Below, piece by piece: positions 1 to 11,130 of a stretch of DNA of 64,000 nt. The position numbers and the translations under genes are program-made. This DNA comes from Selaginella tamariscina. Taxonomy: Eukaryota > Streptophyta > Lycopodiopsida > Selaginellales > Selaginellaceae. The notes under the pieces are model-generated. The model saw only the letters and a list, made by a program, of their open reading frames with translations. It made no database searches and was not told the origin of the DNA. The DNA is taken from assembly GCA_003024785.1 (NCBI GenBank), contig PUQB01000006.1, forward strand, positions 1 to 64,000, in the 5' to 3' direction. Position 1 is the first letter of the stretch. Every line of letters starts with the position of its first letter.

Positions 1-1110
1 ATTCACGCAGGACATGAACGGCGGGATTAATCCGGCCCCACGCTCATGCCCTTCGCGGAGGGCGGCGGGATTAATCCCGCCGCTCAGGCACTTCCGCAGG
101 ATATAAGCGGCGGGATTAATCCCGCCCCCACCCATCCCTGTTCAAAATGCCGCAGCCAATATATATGTGTGAGCGCATGATTTACGAGAGGGCGGCGGGA
201 TTAGCCTCCGAACCTTCATTACCCGGTGGCGAGATTAATCCGAACCTTCATTACCCCATTGGTATGTTGAATCAATCCCGACTAACTCTGTCTGAGACGG
301 AGAAGGTTTACAAAATACCAATGGAGGGAACTGAGAAGGGTGGTGGGATTAATTTCACCATCCCTTACATGGTGGGCGGGATTAATCCCGCCGCGTACGC
401 ATGCCCTGCGCGGAATCGGGCGGGATTTATCCCGCCGCCATTGGCCTGCCTGAAGGGCCTAGGCGGCGGGATTAATCCCGCAAGATTTCGCACAGGGCAT
501 TGGCGTTCGGCGGGATTAATCCCGCCGACTAAGGCCCGAGTGAAGGGCCTGGGAGGCGGGATTAATCCCGCCGACGCCAATCCCTGCTCGGAATCGGGCG
601 GGATTATCCCGCCGCCATTGGCCTGCCTGAAGTGCCTAGGCGGCGGGATTAATCCCGCCCGATTCCGCGCAGGGAATTGGCGTCCGGCGGGATTAATCCC
701 GCCGCATAGGGACCGAGTGAAGGCCCTGGGCGGCGGGATTAATCCCGCCGAGTCTTCAATGCCTGTTGGAGAATGAATCCCGCCACCCTTCCTTTTTTTC
801 TCCATTGGTGAGTCGGACCAATCCCAAACGTTTCTGTCTGAGACGTAGAAGGTTTCAACATACCAATGGAGAGAACTGGGAAGGTGGGGAAATTCATTTA
901 ACCATCCTTACATGGTGGGCGAGATTAATCCCGCCTCCTTTCTGGAGTCACTGAAGGGGTGTGAGAAATAAATCCTGCCCAGTTCTCTCTGAGACCGAGA
1001 AGGGTGGCAAGATTAATTCCGCACTCCCGTTCAAGGCCTCCAGAAAGGTGGCGAGATTAATCCCGCCCACTCTTTCAGGAGGCATTGAAGGGGTGGCGAG
1101 ATTAATTTCC
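1..1110. repeat. Array of the palindromic motif GGCGGGATTAATCCCGCC, left arm
   Basis: The 18-bp perfect palindrome and close variants recur at about 45-bp spacing. Motif centres lie near 383, 427, 473, 517, 563, 605, 650, 694 and 740. A higher-order unit of about 180 bp, holding four motifs, repeats at 421-600 and 602-780. Copies decay to GGCGAGATTAAT and similar forms between 780 and 1110. Both strands give long open frames rich in AGLIPP/GGGINPA peptides. These are a by-product of a stop-free palindrome and are not a gene. Confidence 0.9.
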
Positions 1111-1213
1111 ATGTGAATATATATGTGTATTAGTATATATAAGTTGCATATCTCATTTTATTTACTTTTATCATCTTATCAATATTTCGAGTAAAAGCTA
1201 GGAATCTATGTAA

Positions 1214-1300
1214 AACTGTCCAGAGCTCACATTTGTGGTGGTTCTAAAACGAAATGTTATCTTTCTTTTGCACTAACACAAATGTGAGCTTCGGACAGTT
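1214..1300. repeat. Short inverted repeat (hairpin), left arm
   Basis: AACTGTCC, two variable bases and AGCTCACATTTGTG are mirrored as CACAAATGTGAGCT...GGACAGTT, separated by a loop of about 38 bp. The palindrome carries a mirror copy at 14371-14457. It could be a tiny MITE-like remnant or a structural element. Confidence 0.75.
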
Positions 1301-1442
1301 AATTACGTCTACTTCTCTCTGTGTATTATTTTTGTATATTCGGGTTTATACAAGTGTGTGTGCGTTTTTATATAATTTATATTTATAGTGTATTATTTTG
1401 CAGAAGGACGATTTGATCAAACAAGGAGATCGAGTCATTAGT

Positions 1443-4400
1443 ATGGAGTCGTCGTCAAATTCTGGGTAAGAATTAAAATAAAATCTGTTATACTCGGATA
1501 CTTGAACTAATCATTTTTGTATTCAGATGTGGAATTGAGGTGACATTAAAGACAAGAGCAGGAGAAGAGATGGGCAGGGGGATTCTGGAATCAACTTGGC
1601 CATATTTTAAGATAAATGGGAAGCGCATTGGAGCAACCATGGTTGCTGTCAAATTAACCTCTGTCACATCTCATGGACAAGCAAAACAATGGAAAGTAGA
1701 TTCGCTAGTCAAGCACCCGAAAGCAGGCTGCGAACCCAGATTGGACGATGCTCGACAGATATGCCTTGTTCCATCCAATGTCACGTTCTCGGATCCAGAG
1801 GTCGTCAGTTACAACATTAATCTCGGGTGGTTTTGTCGACTTGTGGATAATGACGTTCACGTGTTCACTAATGATGTTGACCTTGGAGTTCTTCTTCAAC
1901 TCAACGAAAGCCCATCTATGGAGGGGATCCATCTGGATGTCTACTTCGAAGATCTTCAGACTCATCGAGTAGGTGTATTGTCAGGAGATATTGCTTTCAC
2001 AATACAGAAAATCAGCAAGTGGAGCAATCTTCCCTCTTCACATTGAAGAAGAACACAGCGACATCATAAGGAGATTGAGAAGGTGGCTCGGTCTCAGGTT
2101 CTCTACAGATCACGTTCAATTTGCTTAGGAAGCTTCGGGAGCTGGAAGAGTGTGCCGAGAACACTAGAACAGCTGCAGTCGGGGATCACACATGTTGATT
2201 CGGATCGCAAAAGAAAATCATCAATCGTTTTGTCAGCTGCACCTGTGGCATCTCATGCTGCAATAAGTCACAAGGAAATGATGTTGGATGATAAGATTTA
2301 TCCTTGTAGGGTTAAATATTGCAGCGTCAACCCAAACTTCAATTACAGGCCACTCAACCAGGAACGTGTAGCTGAGCTCATGGAGAAGATGAAGGACGAC
2401 AATTCTTATACCGTTCCACATAATGCTGTTTTGTGTCCATACTATGAAAGAAGGAAGGGCGCTGACAAAGTCTGGATCACAACACCAGAACAACTCATGA
2501 AGATTCAGACGGAGAATAAAAGATCTATCAAGTACTACATCATTAGTGGCCAGCACACAATAACGGCAGCCCAACGACTTCTCGATGAACACAACAAAGG
2601 AACGATGGCAACAAAACTTTCCGAGCATACCCGTGAGAAGCTGACAAAAAGATCGGCGTTTTTAGCTAAGCCGAATCTCACAATCGAGCAGTACCATAAG
2701 TTATCGGCGGAATGGGACGCTGCCGACACCAACCACTACAACAGCAAAATATGGGAGAAGTTTAAACACACGCGAGCCGTGTGGGAATCTCTTCAGCGAC
2801 CACAAAGAGCTACCGCAGGGAATACACAATCTGCGGAATACCGGGTAAGCAAATTGTTTGGGCGGGATTTATCTCGCCGGTATATTAATCTGTCTTTTTC
2901 CTCAGAGAGTTGAAGAAATTGCAGCAGTTGATTTTGCCCAGGTGGGCGGGAAGGAAACATCATTTCTGATGATGTTGATTTCTTGCCCCGAAGATAGGAT
3001 CTTTGCCAAATGGTTGGGGATTATGGAATCCTTTTCAAAAGGAACACTGAAGAAGAAGCAGACAAGTGAAGGGGAGCCCTCAGAAAAGTCTGCAAAGAAA
3101 CCCAGTAAGACGCCGAAGGCTAAGTCTGTTCAATCTACAAAGGATGTAGACAACGATTTCAAGCTCACATGGTTGAAGCCTTTAAATGGAACAACGATGG
3201 AGGAGATGGAAGTCTTGGCTGATTTGGTGATCGATGGCAAACTACAAATTAATAACAGCAGCCCAACCTCTCCTTTTCATCTCAAGGCAATGGAGTTGAA
3301 GACGGTCAGGCATTTCAAGGAGTGGTTGGGAATACACTGCCACAAACTGGGTTGGACCTCGACTTCAACATATGAAGAGGTAGCAAATATTTGCATGTGA
3401 CGAACGATGATATGCTTGTCGAATGGGTGAACCAATCGGAAGATCTAGGCAAGAATCTATTGCACGCCAACGCCAAAAAGGAGAACATTGGGATGACGCC
3501 TTCTCTTATGGCAGTCCTTCAGCAGCGGAGAACCGAATTGAACCTTATAAAGGAGGATGCTACGAATCACGACAAGCCCTACAGATGTTTGTTGTTAGAT
3601 TCGGAGACTTTATGGGGTAACATCACTGCTTGTAGGAAACCGTTTCAATTGTTCGTGATGGATCGGCGGGTGTCAAAAAATCTTTCGACAGATAGGGCAC
3701 TAGAGGATCTGGTGGAGAAACTTAGCCGTGCAAGCATATACATAGAAGGTATTTATTATTGAATTCATGCTTGCGCACTACTACTTTTTGTTCTTGATTC
3801 TTGCTCACCGATACTTTTGCCTTCGCCTTCGCCAAGAAGAATAGACATCGTTGGACAGGATTTTATATGAACGATGCTAATCCCAAGTGCATTGATACTG
3901 TTGTTCACTTGGTTGTTAGGAATGCGCCAAACAATTTCAAGCTTCCAAATGACTGGCCAGGCATCTGTTTGCACTCCAACGGCCCTGAACCTCCATCCGA
4001 TACACCGATAGGTATGAGTGACGTATTCGGCAATGTACGTTATCCAAACATTACAAGTCAAGCGGCACGGAGCATCGTCAACTTGATCAGGGGTCCTCAC
4101 AGTGATGCGTGGGTTTTTGACTACTGCACTAGGGGGTCCGTCTTGAAGGAGTGTTACCTTCGGCATACATGTGTGTTTGCCGTTGAGAAGGATAAGACCA
4201 TGGTTGAGGACCTGAACAAGTGGATAGATTGGGTCTCAACTGAGTACCCCAACGAATCCATAAAGGCGTATTTGAGAAAGTTCCCTCCAGATAAGTGCGA
4301 TAGCTCTGAAGGTGAATCTGGTTCAATCTCGGAGTCTGAGAACGAACATCAATCAGATATTAGACCGGAAGTTATCTCGAGGAGTACAGAACATTCGCAC

Positions 4401-4523
4401 ACTCCAGGACCCATGGAAACATCAATAGAAGATGCAGAAGATCTTGAACCATCTCACAAGCGGCTTAGACCTTCTTCGCCTCATTCAGAAGGTAATAGCG
4501 AAGAAGAATTGATAATGAATTGA
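1443..4523 (+). pseudogene. ParB-like / DNA-methyltransferase-like fusion gene, left-arm copy (frameshifted)
   Basis: ATG at 1443 opens an 8-residue exon. A 61-bp intron (1466-1526, GTAAG...TTCAG) joins in frame to a ~150-residue exon of unknown fold (to about 1970). A ParB-like part follows around 2290-2760, with a CRVKYCSVNPN...LNQERVAELMEKMKDD stretch and IISGQHTITAAQRLLDEH, which resembles the ParB GxHR region. A second 61-bp intron (2845-2905) joins in frame to a Lys-rich linker and a helical region. The C-terminal part (about 3850-4290) has SQAARSIVNLIRG and then DAWVFDYCTRGS...CVFAVEKD, which fits motifs X and I of a permuted (beta-class) amino-methyltransferase, with an altered glycine loop. 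A Ser/Glu-rich tail ends at 4523. One-base losses near 2068 and 3382 break this copy; the right arm is intact at both places. The family call is inferred from motifs only, and introns between 3760 and 3850 are unresolved. Confidence 0.6.
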
Positions 4524-4780
4524 TAGAGTGATGAATAGTTGTAAATGAGTGTAACATAAGGCATTTTTGTATATTTCTTTTATATTTGTACAGAAAATAA
4601 ATTCTCAAGGATTAATGAAGCTTTTAGTTCAAACATGGGTCACACATTAACAAGGTAAATAATATACCTTGATAATTTTAAGGTCAGCTAATTATCATTT
4701 TGCAGATGTAATGAAATAATTGAGAACATGGATTTTCAGCATTGCCATGAGGTAAGAGAGGGGTTTGGCGACAATTTCTT

Positions 4781-5770
4781 GTGCCACATGTCAGAATGAC
4801 AGAGTTCATGCAGGAAATGGATAATAATGCAGCTCAAAACATCGTTACCATGGGGGCCACTTCAGTTTTTGCATCATCATTTTTATTGGCTTCAGTTCCG
4901 AAATCAATTTCTTCAGCGCATGCAATATCTGAATCTTGTAAGGATGATGTACAATTAAATGATGAAGGGATAGGCAACGAAATAGTGGCAACGGATAAAT
5001 GTGAAAGGGAGCAAACAAGTGATTTGCAAAGTATTCAAGAGGCAACGCTATCTCATGTTACTCATGGCCATATTGTGTTGTTGGATGTCAATGGTGTTCT
5101 GCTTCATCGACAAAGGCCCGAGGATAGAAAAACAGAAATCAAACAAGGAGATTTCATTCCTTGTCATGGTAAATTTCGATATGATATTATTTTTCGTCCA
5201 GGGTTGGATCGTCTCTTTCAAAAGCTTAAGGAGATGGGTGCGCTTGTGGGGATTTGGTCATGCATGCAGATTCATAACTTAACACCGCTGTTGATTTACT
5301 TAAGAAACATTGTAGTGTTGCAGAAGAGGTGATTCGTAAAGATTGGATTTTTGACCAGCGAAATGTTATAAACCTCTCGAATTTCACAATATAAGAAAGG
5401 AAAGCAAGCCATACTTCTTCAAGAATGAAAGAATAATTGGGACTCATGGGGAGATCAGTCGCTTAAGGATAATGAAGAATGCACAGATTTAGTAGTAGAC
5501 GACTCTCCTCAGAAGGCTATGCTCAACCAAAACATTGCTTGTATTCATCCAATCACTTTCGATCCATATTCTGATACCGATATCATGGATGAGCTAGTGA
5601 ACTACTTGGATACGTGCCTCAGAAAGAAGAATCTCGAAAATTTTTGTGAGCAGTATCCACCGTATCATACATTTCCTGAAGCTTTTCTTTCTCGTGATAT
5701 TGAATTTTATAAAATGAAGGATAGCAACCGGGCGCTTTATAATATTATTCTTAAGGAACGTCATTTTTAG
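4781..5770 (+). pseudogene. FCP1/NIF-type HAD phosphatase-like gene, left-arm copy (broken)
   Basis: An open frame from 4781 (183 codons) has a ~95-residue low-complexity N-terminus, then IVLLDVNGVLL (HAD motif I region, Asp at residue 102), FRPGLDRLFQKLKEMGALVGIWSCM (motif II region) and the start of the core. After a frameshift near 5290 the frame resumes with IRKDWIFDQ. Near 5490 it reads VVDDSPQKAMLNQN (the acidic DD motif). It ends with a C-terminal helical part to the stop at 5770. The DxN in place of DxD at motif I also occurs in plant FCP1-like families, so it need not be a defect. A possible upstream mini-exon lies at 4729-4752 before a GTAAGA. The gene follows the ParB-methyltransferase gene by about 260 bp on the same strand and is mirrored in the other arm. 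Either it belongs to the element or it is a captured host gene. Confidence 0.65.
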
Positions 5771-6246
5771 ATAGCCTTTATGCAGACCTTCTCTTATCAC
5801 ATCTTATGTATTAACAAGGATGGCAACTCCCAATTGCATTCGTGAGAGTGTTAAGTGGTGGCAAAACATCAAGATAGGACCAAAAATATTTGATTAATCC
5901 GGAGAGTGATGATTTAGACAAAATGAAAAGATTTCTTTGATTAGAAAGAAAGTATTTATAAAATTAACATGTTAATAAGAAAAATGATTTCATTTGTAAT
6001 TATGTTTGATAGTATTTCTTCATTATTGTAAACTATTTTAGAATAATATGAATATTCTAAGATATTTTAGGAATATTCCTTACTAAGTAAGGTTATTGAA
6101 GGATTAATAATTAATTAATTAATATTTAAGGCTTATTACATATTAATTAAATGATTAATTAATAATTAAAACTTAAGTATAATTAGTAATTTATTTTATA
6201 TTCCCATTTTCACGTATCATGCCCACTTTAGTTACAACGTGCATAC
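5771..6246 (+). repeat. AT-rich inner end of left arm, LTR-like
   Basis: No gene is seen. The region is AT-rich, with TTAATTAATTAAT runs and a TATTTATAAA box near 5952, and ends at GTGCATAC. Its mirror image (9481-9960) ends next to a primer binding site on the minus strand. The segment may therefore be an LTR of the family represented by the spacer retroelement. The LTR start could not be fixed. Confidence 0.45.
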
Positions 6247-7139
6247 CAATTCATATTTCTTATTTTCCCCGAAATGTCCAGCAAATGGACTATCATGCAT
6301 CTCATATATGATGGTTGCGATAACTCTGCCTTTTTTGAAACAACAAGTCTGTTCTTATAAAGTAACAAACCATTAACTTTCGAGTATGGTTCCACGAGAT
6401 TGTTCAAGTGTTACTGTACTCATCATCCTTTAATTGAGCTTCCCCCATCATATCAACTAGCGAACTCTCCACTCTCCCACAGCATTTAGTTGTCTTACAC
6501 TCGACAAAGCATCCGCAACTACGTTCCCCTTCCCCTCCTTATAGAGGATTGACATTCGTCCACCAAACTCATGTAGACGAACTGACCAACGAGCCTGTTT
6601 CCATTCAGCTCTCGTTGAGTCAAGAAATGTCATAGAGGTTTATGATTGGTAAAGACCTTAAAATCTAACCCATTATGCAAGTAATGCCTCCAAATACGAA
6701 CAGCATGCACATAGCAAGCAACTCTTGGTCATATGTAGAATAACGCTTTCTCCACATCATTCAACTTCGACTCTCAAAAGCTATAACATGACCAACTTGC
6801 ATCAACACGGCTCCAATTGCATACCCGCATGCATTAGTGTACACTTCGAATGGTGTATCATCTATAGCGATAGCCAACACAGGAGAAGAAGTAAGTACTT
6901 CTTCAATCTCTCAATAGGAGAAAAGTTTTGCACAAATTCCAATAGTAATTGACAAGTCCCATGAAACCTCGCAACTCTCGAACATCTTTTGGAGCTGGCC
7001 AATTAGTCAACCTCGACTTTCTTGGATCAAGAGCAATGCCATGTGCTGAAACAATGTGACCAAAGTATTTTACCTCCTCCTTGAGAAGTCACATTTAAAT
7101 TCCTTTGCATAAAGCTTATGCATTCTCAATACAGTCAGA

Positions 7140-7906
7140 ACCATTAACAACTGTTGCACATGTCCTCATGTCTTGCTATAGATGAGAATACCATCTTTAA
7201 CAAACTTATCAAATAACTCAGGAAAAATCAAAATTCATTAAATTCATAAACGTAGCAGGAGCATTGGTTAAACCAAATGGCATAACAATGAACTCAAAAT
7301 GTCCATGCCTCGTCCGAAAAGCCGTCTTTGAAAGATCCTATCCCTCACTGCTATCTGATGATAGCCACTCCTCAAATCGATTTTGCTGAAATATCTGCCC
7401 ACAAGTCTTGTTCAAAGCACAAAAATCAATGCACATCCGCATTGACCCGTCCTTCTTACAAACGAGCAACACCGGCGCTCCATATGGTGACTTACTAGAC
7501 GAATAAATCTTTGAGCAAAGTAATGCCTCAACTTGCTTCTTCACTTTGAGCTCCTCTAAGTAGCTTAACCGATATGGACTTTGCGATATTGGTTTACTCC
7601 CCGGTTCCAACTCAATCTCTGTTGGACACCCCGTTCATGTGGGACTCCCTTAGGCAACTCATTAGGAAACACATCCTTGAATTTTGCCTTCAGTCGCAAA
7701 ATCTCGGCGCCCTTAGTCAATGTTGACTGTTGACCATTGACCACAATCAATGTTGACTGTTGTCTATTGACCATAGTCAACATTGATTGTTGACCAGTCA
7801 ACAATGGTGACCCCGTGTCTGCATCTTTTAGTTGAACCAAAAAGTACTCATCTTCCCCATCAGCTGTAGCTCTCTTTCCAATGCTCTTATAAGCAAACTT
7901 CATCAC
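7140..7906 (-). pseudogene. Gypsy protease-RT region (degenerate)
   Basis: Minus-strand frames contain GSKPISQSPYRLSYLEELKV, then PYGAPVLLVCKKDGSMRMCIDF, which is typical of the Ty3/gypsy reverse-transcriptase fingers and palm. A linker rich in VNGQQSTL repeats precedes it. The linker is encoded by imperfect repeats of TTGACTGTTGACCATTGACC at about 7716-7805. The YLDD-box region is shifted. It cannot be functional. Confidence 0.8.
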
Positions 7907-8929
7907 AGTAATAAAAGTAACTTCATTGGTGGAGTATAGGATTCACCATGAAAAGTGATCTTCTGACCCTCAACATAAAGAGTAACCTTTTTCGTCCTCC
8001 AGTCAATCCGAGGTTAAACTTCTCCAACCAAGTCATACCGAGTATAAATCATATCGTTTCATCTTCACAAGATAAAATTGCTCGCAAATAAGAGTTCCCT
8101 CCACTAGAAACTCAAAATTCACAGATGTTGTTCCAAGTTTGTTGTTCCGTAACAACTCCTTTGATGCTATATGGAGGAACCTTCATTGGGAATGCTCAAC
8201 TTCTCCACTAATCCTTGGAAAAACTCATGCGCTGCTCCTGGATCAACCAACACATTCAAGCGAGTTTGTCATCCACAAAACCACAAAGACGAATCACTCA
8301 TCCATTTGTTTGTGTGTTTGATGTTTACCAGCCACGCAACTTAGCTCCCTAGCAATCTGCGAGATAGCCACCTTCTTAGTAGAAGTGCTTGCTTCAGCTA
8401 GCTTTTCTTTTGTCACTTCTTGCATTGACTTGCCACGATCGTTCTCTTTCCCTGTTAGGACAATCACGCTGTTGACTTGGATCACCACAGATGTAACATC
8501 CCCAATTCCTTTGCTTTTCCCGTTGTTCCGAAGAGTGCTTATTCCCTCTCTCTCCATGTGAGCCTCAATCTCCTTTCGTGAATGATAAGGCTTATAATAC
8601 GACCTCTTATAAGAGAGCTTCTTCTTCAAAGATTGATTGAAGATTCAGGAACATGCACCTCGCTGCTCAAGAATGTGTGCCTGCTCCTTGCATAGGCTAC
8701 CATCTCGTCAAACTCAGCAGGCTTTCAATTACTCAATTGACACTTCAATTGATGATTCTTTCAAACCATCAAGGAAGTAATCATTTTACATTGTTGGAGG
8801 AATCGATGGATCTCGTGCATAGAGGTCTCGCAACTCATTGATGTAGGCATCTAAGACAACTTCCCTTGCAAAAAGTTTCTCAAAGTTAACCTTACTTGCT
8901 AGGCATCATAGCCAGCAGCAAACTCCTCC

Positions 8930-9460
8930 TTAAATGCCTCTTTGAATTTGCCCAAGTGGTAATTTGCTTAGGTGAGTGTTGGTAACACAATTCCACCACT
9001 GATCCGCTTGTCCCTTCAACGCCAAGGACACTTTTAGAAGCTTGCCTTCATCGCTACTAAAGCGTCTCACATCCAGAAGTTTATCGACCTTCTCTAGCCA
9101 AGACAAAGCTTTGTCCAAATTCACTTTCTCCCAGCAGGGAACTCGGGTAACGTCTTCTTCTCAAAGAATCGAAGCTCGGAGCCCTTTTTCTCATTTCCCC
9201 GTTGAGTTTGAACTAGATCCTTTAACTCATTAAGTTGCTGCTTGGATAATCCATGTTCTGGTGGAGAATGGCCACATGTTCAACTGACTCCGCATCATAA
9301 GTCTCCATCAACTTGTAATTAAATTGGAAACTCATCACACAATTCCTACTGGCCAAAATGAGGTGGTTCATAAGAAAACCATCCTCCCACCACTTCATAG
9401 ATGGAACATAACGGTTCTGACCATCACCCTCATATACTGACATGGTGACACAAAAAGCCT
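8930..9460 (-). pseudogene. Gypsy gag fragment (degenerate)
   Basis: Minus-strand frames read WWEDGFLMNHLILASRN, then LDKALSWLEKVDKLLDVRRF and SLALKGQADQWWN, which matches the plant retrotransposon gag core and the gag at 56980-57460. A damaged CCHC zinc-knuckle region lies further on, near 8440-8540. Several frameshifts break it. Confidence 0.75.
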
Positions 9461-9480
9461 TAACTGGCTCTGATACCAAT

Positions 9481-9960
9481 GTATGCACATTATAACTAAA
9501 GTGGCATGATATGTGAAAATGGGAATATAAAATAAATTACTAATTAATACTTAAGTTTAATTATTAATTAATTATTTAATTAATATGTAATTAAGCCTTA
9601 AATATTAATTAATTAATAAATTAATCCTTCAATAACCTTACTTATTAAGGAATATTCCTAAAATATTTAGAATATTCATATTATTCTTCGTTCTAAAAAT
9701 AATTTACAATAAAAAAATACTATCAAACATAATTACAAATGAAATCATTTCCTTATCAACATGTTAATTTTTTATAAATACTTTTTTCCTATCATACAGA
9801 GAAATCTCCTCATTTTGTCTAAATCATCACTTTCCGGATTAATCAAATCATTTTGGTTAATATCTTGATGTTGTTGCCACTACCTAACACTCTCACGAAT
9901 GCAATTGGGAGTTGCCATCCTTGTTAATACATAAGATGTGATAAGAGAAGGTTTGCATAG
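9481..9960 (-). repeat. AT-rich inner end of right arm, LTR-like
   Basis: Mirror of 5771-6246. On the minus strand it ends ...GTGCATACA directly before the primer binding site at 9466-9479. That is the position expected for a 5' LTR of the spacer retroelement. No gene is seen. Confidence 0.45.
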
Positions 9961-9965
9961 AGGCT

Positions 9966-10950
9966 CATTTAAAAATTGACATTCCTTAAGAATAATATTG
10001 TAAAACGCCCAGTTGCTATCCTTCATTTTATAAAACTCAAAATCACGAGAAAAAAAAGCTTCAGGAAATATTTGATATGGTGGATACTGCTCACAAAAGT
10101 TTTTGAGATTCTTTTTCTAAGGCATGTATCCAAGTAGTTCACTAGCTCATCCATGGTATCACTATCAGAATTGGGTCGAAAGTGATTAGATGAATACAAG
10201 CAATTTTTGGTTGAGCATAGCCTTCTAAGGAGAGTCGTCTACCACTAACATATGTGTTCTTCATTACCTTAAGCGATTGATCCCATAAAGCCCAATAAAT
10301 CTTTCATTCTTGAAGAAGTATGGCTTTTTTCTTTTTTTAGATTGTAAAATTCGAGAGGTTTATAACATACTCGTTGGTCAAAAATCCAATCTTTACGAAT
10401 CACCTCTTTTGCAACACTACAATGTTTCTTAAGCAAATTCAATAGCGGGTGTCAAGTTGTGAATTTGCATGCATGACCAAATCCCCACAAGCGCACCCAT
10501 CTCCTTAAGCTTTTGAAAGAGACGGTTCAACCCTAGACAAAAAATAATATCATATCGAAATTTACCATGACAAAGAATGAAATCTCCTTGTTTGATTTCT
10601 TTTTTCCTACTCGGGCCTTTGTCGATGAAGCAGAACACCATTGACATCCAACAACACAATATGGCCATGAGTAACATGGGGTAGTGTTGCTCTTGAATAC
10701 TTTGCTACTCACTTGTTTGATCCCTTTTACATTTATCTGTTAACACTATGTCGTTGCCTATCCCTTTATCATTTAATTGTACATCATCCTTACAAGATTC
10801 AGATATTGCAAGCGCTAAAGAAATTAATTTCGGAACTAAAGCCAATAGAAATGGTGATGAAAAAACTGAAGTGGTCCCCATGGTAACGATGTTTTGAGCT
10901 GCATTATTATCCATTTCCTGCATGAACTCTATCATTCTAACATGTGGCAT
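9966..10950 (-). pseudogene. FCP1/NIF-type HAD phosphatase-like gene, right-arm copy (broken)
   Basis: Mirror of the gene at 4781-5770. The frame from 10950 gives the same start (MPHVRMIEFMQEMDNNAAQN) and ends early near 10705. The next frame (10677-10429) carries LLDVNG-like sequence and VGIWSCMQIHNLTP. The tail from about 10430 to 9966 is shifted and loses the original stop. The two arms are broken in different places. Confidence 0.6.
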
Positions 10951-11130
10951 AAGAAATTTTTGCCAAACCCCTCTCTTACCTCATGGCAATGCTGAAAATC
11001 CATTTCCTCAACTGTTTCATTACATCTGCAAAATGATAGTTAACTGACCTTATAATTATCAAGGTATATATTTACCTTGTTAATGTGTGACCCATGTTTG
11101 AATTACACTCATTTACAACTATTCGTCACT

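Larger units (their letters stand above)
6247..9480 (-). mobile_element. Truncated Ty3/gypsy retrotransposon forming the palindrome spacer
   Basis: Read on the minus strand, the order is a primer binding site (TTGGTATCAGAGCC, 9466-9479), gag, zinc knuckle, protease region, reverse transcriptase, RNase H and the start of the integrase zinc-binding domain. The sequence stops inside that domain at 6247. It is a close relative of the element at 56578-62122: the gag start reads MSVYEGDGQNRYVPSMKWWE here and MSDYEGDGGNRYVPFMKWWE there. All frames are broken. The truncation point is also the inner edge of the left palindrome arm, so it marks the breakpoint of the inverted duplication. Confidence 0.85.

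Noticed and set aside
147..805. Long open frames on both strands with repeated AGLIPP/GGGINPA peptides
   Set aside because: They arise from a stop-free palindromic repeat. Both strands give the same peptide and there is no start context or domain.
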